NCBI RefSeq assembly: GCF_040958695.1
Contig: NZ_CP162599.1
Span: 902,001-966,000, forward strand
DNA: 64,000 nt
Origin: Ornithinibacillus sp. 4-3
Lineage (GTDB): Bacteria; Bacillota; Bacilli; Bacillales; Amphibacillaceae
Direction: 5' to 3'
Shown in pieces: positions 17,287 through 25,525 of the stretch. The notes under the pieces were generated by a model, which saw nothing but the letters and a program-made list of their open reading frames with translations, was not told the origin of the DNA and did not search any database. A program made the position numbers and the translations under genes. How positions within the stretch are numbered: the first letter of the stretch is position 1; each line of letters starts with the position of its first letter.

Positions 17287-18385
17287 TGATGAGCCTGCGA
17301 TGCTTACTATTATGCAACGGTTATTATATAAAATAGATGGTGTAGAAGTGGTGACAAGTTTTCAGCATATAAAGGATGCGCTCCTGTTTACTCAAAAAGA
17401 AATGGTAGATATAGCATTTATTGATATTATGATAGCTGATGAAAGTGGGTTGGATCTTGCACGTCAGCTACGTGCTAGACAAGCAGATTTGGAGATTGTG
17501 TTCGTAACCTCACATCGGGAATATGCAGTTGATGCATTTGCTACGTATCCCTTAGATTATATGGTAAAGCCTGTATCACCAAAAAGACTGACACAAACGG
17601 TGGAAAGAGTTAAAGCCAAAAAAAGAAAAGCTGACAGCGAGAAGCCTGTAAAAATGTCGTCGAATCGACTAATAGTAAAAGCTTTAGGTGGTTTTGAAGT
17701 GAGCAGTTTAGAAGCTGGCGAGGTAAAGTTTATTTCAAAGAAGAGCCAGGAATTATTCGCCTTATTACTGCTACAGCGTGGACGAGCAGTATCGAAGGAC
17801 AGGGTTATCGACGAAATGTTCTATGATATGCCGTTAGAGAATGCAGGAGGATATCTAAATACGATTGTTTACCAACTGCGTAAGGTCTTGCAGCCACATG
17901 GATTGAAATCAATTATTCGTTCTTTTGATGAGCAGTATATGGTGGAAATGGATCAAGTAGAGGTAGATTTTATTTCCTTTGAATCTTATATAAAAAGCAA
18001 AGAAGAGTGGAATGAAAATACGGTAAAAACGGCAATCGAATGGGATGCAAGATTTGCAGGTGATTTATATGAAAGCAAAGCATATACTTGGGCTGTACTC
18101 GAACAAGAGGCACTTGCATTACGATATCATGATTTTGCTGTTCGCCTTGTTCGTTGGCTACTAGAATATAATCAATTAACACAAGCGATTTTAGTTGCTA
18201 GGAAGTTAGTTTCCCGTAATGAACTGGATGTAGAAGGAAACACTCTTTTATTGCAGGCCTATCGTTTGGCAAAGGATGATACCTCTTTTCACAAGCATTA
18301 TCAGCAGTTTTCCAAGCTGTATCATGAGGAGATGGGGAGCTTTCCATTAATAGAACAAGAGGTAATGAAGTTCTATAAAAAATAA
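17267..18385 (+). CDS. Response regulator REC-wHTH-BTAD (SARP-like)
   Basis: About 372 residues. The receiver domain has MIIDDEP, the acceptor Asp in FIDIMI (D53 from this start), TS in VTSHREY and Lys in MVKPVSP. A winged-helix DNA-binding domain follows (IVKALGGFEVSSL...RGRAVSKDRVIDEMF), then a helical bacterial transcriptional activation domain. It overlaps the kinase gene by 20 bases. I prefer TTG 17267 (MRVMIIDDEP) because AAGGTGAG sits four bases upstream; GTG 17258 is the alternative. SARP/BTAD proteins bind direct repeats with an 11-bp period, and two such sites flank this gene pair, so it probably activates both the hydrolase and surface protein 2. Confidence 0.88.
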   Translation: MRVMIIDDEPAMLTIMQRLLYKIDGVEVVTSFQHIKDALLFTQKEMVDIAFIDIMIADESGLDLARQLRARQADLEIVFVTSHREYAVDAFATYPLDYMVKPVSPKRLTQTVERVKAKKRKADSEKPVKMSSNRLIVKALGGFEVSSLEAGEVKFISKKSQELFALLLLQRGRAVSKDRVIDEMFYDMPLENAGGYLNTIVYQLRKVLQPHGLKSIIRSFDEQYMVEMDQVEVDFISFESYIKSKEEWNENTVKTAIEWDARFAGDLYESKAYTWAVLEQEALALRYHDFAVRLVRWLLEYNQLTQAILVARKLVSRNELDVEGNTLLLQAYRLAKDDTSFHKHYQQFSKLYHEEMGSFPLIEQEVMKFYKK

Positions 18386-18391
18386 ATATTT

Positions 18392-18422
18392 AAAAGAGAG
18401 CATATTTTTTGCTCTCTTTTTT
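18392..18422 (+). terminator. Terminator of the kinase/regulator pair
   Basis: AAAAGAGAGC (18392-18401) pairs with GCTCTCTTTT (18411-18420), followed by more T. Confidence 0.85.
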
Positions 18423-18512
18423 GTTGTTTGGAATTACTTATGAATATTTATTGATAATAGTTTTCCAAATGCAATGTGATTTCTATGCTTATACTGTTCG
18501 AGATAGCTATTC

Positions 18513-18543
18513 TTTCATTTTGTTTTCATTACAGAATGATAGA
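18513..18543 (+). promoter_or_regulatory. SARP-like direct-repeat activator site
   Basis: TTTCAT at 18513-18518 and 18524-18529, an 11-bp period, then eight bases and GATAGA (18538-18543). It is about 75 percent identical over 31 bases to the site at 14364-14394, with the repeats and spacing fully kept. It lies about 100 bases before surface protein 2 and just after the BTAD response regulator. Confidence 0.55.
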
Positions 18544-18641
18544 TTGTTTCCAAGCATGTAAAAAGCTGGGAAATGCTAAATTATCTGTTCTGCATAGGAA
18601 GGTCTATCATTCTAGATCAAAGAAGGGGAGGAACGAGTAAA

Positions 18642-21600
18642 GTGACGCAAAAAGGAAAGCGCTATCAACAGATGCAGGAGTTTTTTAAGAAAATAAGTGG
18701 GGGGCTATTAATCATATTGTTGGTAGGTACAAGCTGGAATATCAACGCACTGCCTACAGTCGCAAGTACCCCTTTATCAATACCGATGGATACAGCGCGG
18801 CTTAGCGTAGGTAGTGGCCATACCGCTTTTTTACAAGAAGATGGCACCGTCACCGCTGTCGGACTTGATTCACAAGGTCAGCTAAATGTAGATGATTGGC
18901 AGGATATCGTTCAAGTTGCAGCAAACGGTTTCCATACGCTTGGTTTAACAAGTGCAGGCAGGGTTGTTGCTGTAGGTAATAATACGGATGGCCAACTAGA
19001 TGTAGCAGACTGGAAAAATATTGTGCAAGTGGATGCAGGCAGTTACCATAGCGTTGGGGTAACAAACACAGGAGAGGTTGTTGCTACAGGGAGTAATTCG
19101 CATGGTCAGTTGGATGTAGAGCATTGGGAAGATATCATCCAAGTCTCTGCAGGAATACAGCATACCGTTGGGCTAAAGGAGGATGGTACTGTCGTCGCCG
19201 TTGGATATAATTCGAATGGTGCACTACATGTAGATGACTGGGAGGATATTGTGCAAATTTCCGCAGGTCCTTGGCATACTGTTGGATTAAAAGCAGATGG
19301 CACGGTTGTCTATACTGGAGGCATAATGGATATGTCGGGTGTAGCCGATTGGGAAAATATTGTCCAGGTCGCAGGCGGTAACAGTCATACTGTTGGGTTA
19401 AAGGAGGATGGCACCGTCGTAGCTACAGGAACGAATTGGGAAGGTGAAATGAATATAGAAGATTGGGAGGATATTATTCAAGTCTCCACCAAAGGAACGA
19501 TTACGGTTGGTTTAAAAAGTGATGGCAGTTTGATTGGTGTAGGGTGGCAAGGGTTTGGTCACTTGGATTTCCTTCCTCAAGAGCCACAAGCCATAGAAGT
19601 CACAAGTATCGCTGATCCGGAAACAGATGTAGAAGTGACCTGGGAAGCCCCGGAGACTTGGGGGACAGGGATAGCGTCCTCACGTAAGTATGAATTGGAA
19701 CAACAGGATGGAGAGGAATGGACTTTAGTAGCAGAGGTAGCTGGTGATCAGACATCATGGACAGGAAAACTGGCCGAGACAAAACAAACAACAATGCGTA
19801 TTCGGGCAATTACTGCTGCTGGTGAATCTGTTTATACAGAATCTAATCCATTTCGAGTCGGTGCACCTGCTCCTCCAGATATAAGTGAATATCCAAAGCG
19901 AACCAATCAAACTGCTGTTGATATCTCAGGAACGGCAGAGCCGGGAATCGAAGTGAAATTAACCTATGGTGATGAAGAAAAAAGTGTAACAGCAGATGAA
20001 GAGACAGGTGAATTTACACTGGCAGGATTAGAACTGGCTCCAAACCAGATGAATTCATTGGAGGTTACAGCTGTTTCTTACGGACTCAACAGTGCTCCAG
20101 TTTCTTTGTCTATCCTACATACGGAGCTGGAATTTCCTGCATATCCTGCGCGAATTACAGCAGGCGATGGGCATACTATTTATTTGAGAGATGATGGTAC
20201 AGCCGCCTCTGTAGGAAGGAATTCAATAAATGTACTCAGTCTGGATGATTGGGAAAATATGATACAAATTGCGGCAGGTGACTTGCATATTGTGGGTATA
20301 ACCACTGCTGGCAAGGTAATAGCTGTGGGATGGAATAATCATGGAGAGATGAATGTTACAGATTGGGATCATATCGAGCAAGTTGCAGCAGGTGAAGCGC
20401 ATACTGTTGGTTTAAAAGCAGATGGTACAGCAGTCGCTGTGGGAAGCAATACATCTGGTCAGCTGAATATAGACGGTTGGGAAAATATCGTCCAAGTTGC
20501 AGCATACGGCAATCATACAATCGGTCTAAAAGCAGATGGTACGGTTACTGCTGCTGGAAATAATGCGCAAGGTCAACTAAATGTAGCAGGTTGGGAAGAT
20601 ATGCTGCAAGTTGAAACAGGAGCTTTGCATACGGTCGGTTTAAAATCTGACGGTACGGTTGTCGCTGTCGGGAATAATACGCAAGGTCAATTAAATGTAG
20701 AAGAATGGCAGGATATTATTCAAGTTGCGGCAGGTGCTTTGCATACGATTGGTCTAAAAGCAGATGGTACAGTGGTAGCTACAGGCCACAATTTTTGGGG
20801 TCAATTGTATATAGAGGACTGGGAAGATATTGTTCAAATTGCGGTAGGGAGTTATCATACCGTCGGTTTAACAGGAGAAGGAAAAATAGTTGGTACGGGC
20901 AACAATAGCTATAGACAACTGGATTTTTCGCCTCAAGCACCTCTAGCTTTAGAGGTTGCTAGTGTAGCGAATCCAGAAACAGATGTAGAAGTGAATTGGC
21001 GTTGGTCGCCATTTAGTTCGATAATCTGGGGGATTGGAGAAGAAGGTTCCCGTATTTATAGATTGGAACAATGGAATGGAGAGGATTGGGCTCTAGTAGA
21101 GGAGTTCGATGGAGGTCATACATCATGGGCAGGAAAATTACTAGAAACAAATCAGACGAAGCTGCGTATTCAATTAGCTACGGACATTGGCTTATCCGCT
21201 TATACAGAATCTAATTTGTTTCGGATCGGCGCTCCTGAGTCACCAGATATCGATGACTATCCAGAAATGACGAATCAATCTGCCATTGATATAGCTGGAA
21301 TAGCAGAACCTGGCAGTGAAGTAAAGGTCACATATGGGGAGAAAGAAAAAAGTGTAACAGCAGAGGAAGAGACAGGTGAATTTACACTGGAAGGGCTGGA
21401 GTTAACGCCAAATCAGGAAAATCAATTAGAGGTTGTAACTATTTCTTATGGTGTAGCAAGTGAGCCAGTCATTTTATCGATTTTACATGATGATATTGCT
21501 CCTGCTGTTCCAACGATTGAATTGGCACCAAGTGGATGGACTAATGAGGAAAACGTGCTTGTTACAATCACAGATGGAGAGGATCAAGGCAGTGGAGCAG

Positions 21601-24600
21601 CTCGAACCGAGTATCGAGTCGGGGAAGATGGAAACTGGACGCATTACGAAGAAGTATTTCCTATTTCAGATGAAGGCGAAACCACTGTATATGCACGAAC
21701 GAGTGATCAGGCAGGCAATATCAGTGAAGTTGCTGAAGCCATAGTACAAATTGATCGTAATATCCCCACTGCCCCAAGTATTTCGGTTGATACCATGGAG
21801 TGGACCAATGCCGACCAGGTAACTGCTCATATCATGGTAATGGAAGAAAACACCACGATTGAATATCAACTTGGCGGTACAGAAGGGGAATGGCAAATTT
21901 ATGAAGAAGAAATCGTTATTACCGAAGAAGGTGAGACCACGATTTATGCCAGAACAGTGAACCAAGCAGGCAGCAAAAGTGAGGTCACAGTAGAAACCAT
22001 TCGGATCGATCGCACCAATCCAGAGATACATGTCATCATGACACAAGGCGAAAATGAGGATGTCTATGAAGAGGGAACATGGACAAATCAGACGGTTTAT
22101 TTATCTATAGTAGCAATCGATCAAGCGATGAAAGATTTGGTGATCAGCATCAATGGAGAAATCGTTGAGGATCAGGCTGATTTTGCCTATGATACCTCTA
22201 TTACAGAAACAGGAACACATCAAATAGAAGTAAAGGCTTCTGATCAAGCAGGAAATCAAACCGAAACAACACAGATCATTCCTATCGATCAAATGGCTCC
22301 ATCCGCTCCGTCGATTCAGTTGAATCCAGATGGCTGGACTAATGCTGAATCGGTTACAGCAACGATTACAGCAGGAGAAGATAGGGAAAGTGGGGTAGCT
22401 CGAACGGAATATCGTATAGGTGAAGGCGAGTGGCAAATCTATGATACAGCTTTATCGATTACAGAATCAGGAGAAACCAAGATTTATGCTCGTACCATCG
22501 ATCAAGCTGGAAATACCAGTGAAACATCTGAAGCAGTAGTGCAAATCAAACGGACAATACCTGCTGTGCCAACCCTCGCAGTAGAAACAAATAAATGGAC
22601 TAATGCTGAAAGTGTTTCGGTAGCGATGACAACAAGTGAAGATAATGACCGTATCGAGTATCAATTAAATGGTGAAGGCGCATGGTTTACTTATGCAGAT
22701 GGATTAGCCATTACTAAAGAAGGTAAAACAACGATTACGGCCCGTGCTGTTGATCAAGCAGGTAATACCAGCGAAGTAGTACAGGATATAGTTCGAATCG
22801 ACCGCACAGCACCAGAACTGACTTTGCTTGGAGATAATCCTCTGACTATTCAGCATGGTGAAGTCTTTACCGAACCTGGTTATCAAGCAGAAGATAGTTT
22901 TACCAATGACTTACAAGTAACGAGTACTGGAGAAATAGACACAAACAAAATAGGAGCGCAAGAGTTAGTTTACACCGTGAAGGATGTAGCCGGAAATCAA
23001 ACTAGCAAAACGCGTGTGGTACAGGTAGTTGATGAGGGATACCCTGTTATTACTTTAAAAGGTGATAACCCGCTTATTTTAGAGGTAGGAACAGACTATC
23101 AAGAAGCAGGCGCAATAGCAGAAGATAATGCAGACGGTGATATCAGTGATCAGATTCAAACGATAGATAATATCGATACATCGAAGCTGGGCATCTATCA
23201 AGTAACTTATCAAGTAACGGATAGTTCTGCAAATCAAACGGAAGTGATTCGTATGGTAGAGGTCGTGGATACTGTTGCTCCAGAGCTGACATTGCAAGGA
23301 GAACAAGAGGTTACCATGGAGCTTGGTGACGACTATGACGAAGCAGGCGCTACCGCTTCAGATAACTACGATGGAGATCTCAGTGAACAGGTTACGGTTA
23401 CCGGTAGTATCGATACCAGTCAAGCAGGAGTATATCAGTTAACGTATGTCGTAAGGGACAGCTCTGGCAACATAACTAGTATGATACGCACGATAAATGT
23501 GATAGATACGATAGCACCAACAGAGATTACAATAGAAGCTACCGAAGTTACCGCAAATCAGATTGTATTCACATTCTCTGCTGAAGATTTGGCAGGTATT
23601 AAAGAATATCGTTTATTCCGTGATGGTGAGGAAATAGCGCGTATCGCTGGTAATGCAACAAGTTATACAGATCAAACAGTGCAGGCAGGCACAACCTATC
23701 ACTATGAGTTAACAGCAATCGACCCATCGGATAATACTTCAACAGCGAATGTGGAAGTTACTACCAAACAAGTAGCAATACCGGAGGAACCTGAATTAAG
23801 TATTGAAAGAGTTCCGACATTGGCGAAGCAGCAGATAGCCTATGGGACTCCAATGTCTAAGCTCTTACTTCCAGAAAAGGTAGAGGTTTTATTAACTAAT
23901 GGAGATCAAGTTAACTTATCTGTTACCTGGGATAAAGGTACACCTGTTTATGATGGGAAAATTACCGGCAGTTACTTTTTTACTGGAGAGATAATTTTAC
24001 CAGATAACGTGACAAATCCGAATCAACATAAGGCGTTAATGGAACTTATTGTGGAGGCAGGACCAGAAGAACCAAAAGAGTTTGCAGTAACCGAGGTTAT
24101 AGTAGATAAGCCGCCAGTATTGGTTGCGGCAGGCACAACAATTACCGTAAGGGATACAGAGACAACGATCCAATTGCCTGATGATTTGCCAGAAGGTACG
24201 AGGCTTCAGGTAAAATCAGTCAAGGACCTGACTTTTGAAGGCTTTCAGTTGGCAGGTGAACTTTATGACTTTATCTTTATCTATCCAGAGGGAGAGGAAG
24301 ATTATACAGGTGAGTTTATCTTGACGATGGGGGTAACAGAAGACAGTGATCAAACTGCACTTTATCATTATCAAGAAGGTACGAAGACATGGGAATATAT
24401 TGGTGGAACAAGAGATAAAGACTCTATAACAGCACCAGTCAATCACTTTTCAATCTATGGTGTATGGATGAAAGAAGATAATTCAATACCGCCTAGTAAA
24501 GAGAAACCAGAGCAGACAGAAACAGACCATGACAAACCATCTAAAATAGATAAAGAAGAACAAGACTCAATACCATTAGATCAAACAAATAATACTGAAA

Positions 24601-24752
24601 CTACAAAAGAAGTAATCGACAACGAGCAGGAGCTAAAACAGAACTTACCAAATACTGCCACACAGCAATATAATTGGCTTTTAGCTGGTCTAATACTGCT
24701 ATTATTAGGTAGCAGTATCTGGTGGATTGGTAGAAAGCGAAAGGAACTATAA
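18642..24752 (+). CDS. Surface protein 2: two seven-blade propellers, Ig/FN3 domains, LPNTA anchor
   Basis: 2036 residues from GTG 18642, chosen because GGGGAGG (18625-18631) precedes it; the upstream in-frame ATG at 18573 has no such site. Order: signal peptide (ISGGLLIILLVGTSW, cleavage near VAS); seven RCC1/BLIP-II-like blades of 38 residues; FN3-like and Ig-like domains; a second set of seven blades (nt 20150-20930); again FN3 and Ig; several EGWTNAxxV-type Ig repeats; three DUF5011-like domains; FN3; a Big_4-like domain (IERVPTLAKQQIAYGTPM); the pre-anchor module (nt 24076-24480); a charged linker; and LPNTATQQYNWL at residue 2002. Unlike protein 1 it has no MucBP repeats. Intact, and probably controlled by the upstream kinase/BTAD pair. 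Likely adhesin or wall-exposed binding protein; the ligand is unknown. Confidence 0.9.
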   Translation: MTQKGKRYQQMQEFFKKISGGLLIILLVGTSWNINALPTVASTPLSIPMDTARLSVGSGHTAFLQEDGTVTAVGLDSQGQLNVDDWQDIVQVAANGFHTLGLTSAGRVVAVGNNTDGQLDVADWKNIVQVDAGSYHSVGVTNTGEVVATGSNSHGQLDVEHWEDIIQVSAGIQHTVGLKEDGTVVAVGYNSNGALHVDDWEDIVQISAGPWHTVGLKADGTVVYTGGIMDMSGVADWENIVQVAGGNSHTVGLKEDGTVVATGTNWEGEMNIEDWEDIIQVSTKGTITVGLKSDGSLIGVGWQGFGHLDFLPQEPQAIEVTSIADPETDVEVTWEAPETWGTGIASSRKYELEQQDGEEWTLVAEVAGDQTSWTGKLAETKQTTMRIRAITAAGESVYTESNPFRVGAPAPPDISEYPKRTNQTAVDISGTAEPGIEVKLTYGDEEKSVTADEETGEFTLAGLELAPNQMNSLEVTAVSYGLNSAPVSLSILHTELEFPAYPARITAGDGHTIYLRDDGTAASVGRNSINVLSLDDWENMIQIAAGDLHIVGITTAGKVIAVGWNNHGEMNVTDWDHIEQVAAGEAHTVGLKADGTAVAVGSNTSGQLNIDGWENIVQVAAYGNHTIGLKADGTVTAAGNNAQGQLNVAGWEDMLQVETGALHTVGLKSDGTVVAVGNNTQGQLNVEEWQDIIQVAAGALHTIGLKADGTVVATGHNFWGQLYIEDWEDIVQIAVGSYHTVGLTGEGKIVGTGNNSYRQLDFSPQAPLALEVASVANPETDVEVNWRWSPFSSIIWGIGEEGSRIYRLEQWNGEDWALVEEFDGGHTSWAGKLLETNQTKLRIQLATDIGLSAYTESNLFRIGAPESPDIDDYPEMTNQSAIDIAGIAEPGSEVKVTYGEKEKSVTAEEETGEFTLEGLELTPNQENQLEVVTISYGVASEPVILSILHDDIAPAVPTIELAPSGWTNEENVLVTITDGEDQGSGAARTEYRVGEDGNWTHYEEVFPISDEGETTVYARTSDQAGNISEVAEAIVQIDRNIPTAPSISVDTMEWTNADQVTAHIMVMEENTTIEYQLGGTEGEWQIYEEEIVITEEGETTIYARTVNQAGSKSEVTVETIRIDRTNPEIHVIMTQGENEDVYEEGTWTNQTVYLSIVAIDQAMKDLVISINGEIVEDQADFAYDTSITETGTHQIEVKASDQAGNQTETTQIIPIDQMAPSAPSIQLNPDGWTNAESVTATITAGEDRESGVARTEYRIGEGEWQIYDTALSITESGETKIYARTIDQAGNTSETSEAVVQIKRTIPAVPTLAVETNKWTNAESVSVAMTTSEDNDRIEYQLNGEGAWFTYADGLAITKEGKTTITARAVDQAGNTSEVVQDIVRIDRTAPELTLLGDNPLTIQHGEVFTEPGYQAEDSFTNDLQVTSTGEIDTNKIGAQELVYTVKDVAGNQTSKTRVVQVVDEGYPVITLKGDNPLILEVGTDYQEAGAIAEDNADGDISDQIQTIDNIDTSKLGIYQVTYQVTDSSANQTEVIRMVEVVDTVAPELTLQGEQEVTMELGDDYDEAGATASDNYDGDLSEQVTVTGSIDTSQAGVYQLTYVVRDSSGNITSMIRTINVIDTIAPTEITIEATEVTANQIVFTFSAEDLAGIKEYRLFRDGEEIARIAGNATSYTDQTVQAGTTYHYELTAIDPSDNTSTANVEVTTKQVAIPEEPELSIERVPTLAKQQIAYGTPMSKLLLPEKVEVLLTNGDQVNLSVTWDKGTPVYDGKITGSYFFTGEIILPDNVTNPNQHKALMELIVEAGPEEPKEFAVTEVIVDKPPVLVAAGTTITVRDTETTIQLPDDLPEGTRLQVKSVKDLTFEGFQLAGELYDFIFIYPEGEEDYTGEFILTMGVTEDSDQTALYHYQEGTKTWEYIGGTRDKDSITAPVNHFSIYGVWMKEDNSIPPSKEKPEQTETDHDKPSKIDKEEQDSIPLDQTNNTETTKEVIDNEQELKQNLPNTATQQYNWLLAGLILLLLGSSIWWIGRKRKEL

Positions 24753-24772
24753 CAAATTATTACCTTAAGTAT

Positions 24773-24803
24773 GCGCTCATCAATCTATTGGTGAGCGCTT
24801 TTT
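24773..24803 (+). terminator. Terminator of surface protein 2
   Basis: GCGCTCA (24773-24779) pairs with TGAGCGC (24792-24798), followed by T. Confidence 0.85.
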
Positions 24804-25129
24804 GTGCACAGTAAATAAAAATTTCCATTCAACAGATTAACGAGAATTGCCGATCTATAAATAAACTAGCTAAGATGAGCGATAGGAAGTATTCATTAAG
24901 CGCTAATTCTAATAATAAGAATTTTTTGTCTTTATCGCTTTATAGTGCTGTGATAAAATTTAAAGTGTGTTATTTTCATACAGAGTAAACGCTAGGTAAT
25001 CGGGAGACGTGCAAGTAGAATTTAAGTGAACCCGATTTAGTTGTTAATACTGGGCATGTCGCAAGACAACAATTTTTTTAAAACAAGTATATATGAAAGA
25101 GAGTCAATGGATAGAGGGAGAGGATTATA
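24804..25129. other. Intergenic stretch before the broken third locus
   Basis: No gene or clear promoter found. It ends with GGGAGAGG, the ribosome binding site for the TTG at 25130. A short AT-rich stretch near 24905-24960 could hold a promoter but has no convincing -35/-10 pair. Confidence 0.4.
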
Positions 25130-25525
25130 TTGCACTTTTGGCATAAATGGGTGATTGGCATCATTGTTTGTATCCAAGTAATTGCCCTCTTTTTTCTGAT
25201 TTATGAAAATGGAGCTTCAATAACGATAGTAGGAGGAAGTATTCTATTTATCTTATTTGGTTTATATCGTCTGATATATTTTGATGTAGATCACTATCCT
25301 CGTATCAATTTGCTTTTATTGTGGGTGCAATTGGCTATAGGTTTTCTGATAACCTGTTTTGATTCCTCCTTTATTTCTTCCATTTATTTATATTTTTTGA
25401 TTTCTGAAATAGCATTGATATATCGCTTTCGAACTAGTTTTCTGTATATGATATCCTCCTATATTTTGTATGTTATTAGTCGGTTCATTGTATTTGATTT
25501 TCCAGCGTTTGAAGAAAAATGTTAG
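25130..25525 (+). pseudogene. Stump of a multi-pass membrane protein, perhaps a sensor kinase
   Basis: TTG 25130 follows GGGAGAGG. The 131-residue frame has four or five membrane helices (VIGIIVCIQVIALFFLIY, ITIVGGSILFILFGLYRLIY, LLLLWVQLAIGFLIT, IYLYFLISEIALIY, FLYMISSYILYVISRFIVF). It then stops just where sequence matching the interior of the surface proteins begins in another frame. The topology resembles the N-terminal sensor part of small Bacillus histidine kinases, and kinase genes accompany surface proteins 2 and 4, so I infer that a kinase lost its catalytic half in a deletion. Confidence 0.6.

Noticed and set aside
18573..18641. ATG 18573 as the start of surface protein 2
   Set aside because: No ribosome binding site, and it adds 23 residues before a normal signal peptide; GTG 18642 has GGGGAGG at good spacing.
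25470..25520. ATG 25470 as a true start for surface protein 3
   Set aside because: It lies inside the membrane-protein stump, lacks a ribosome binding site and gives no signal peptide; the match to paralogs starts only at 25518.
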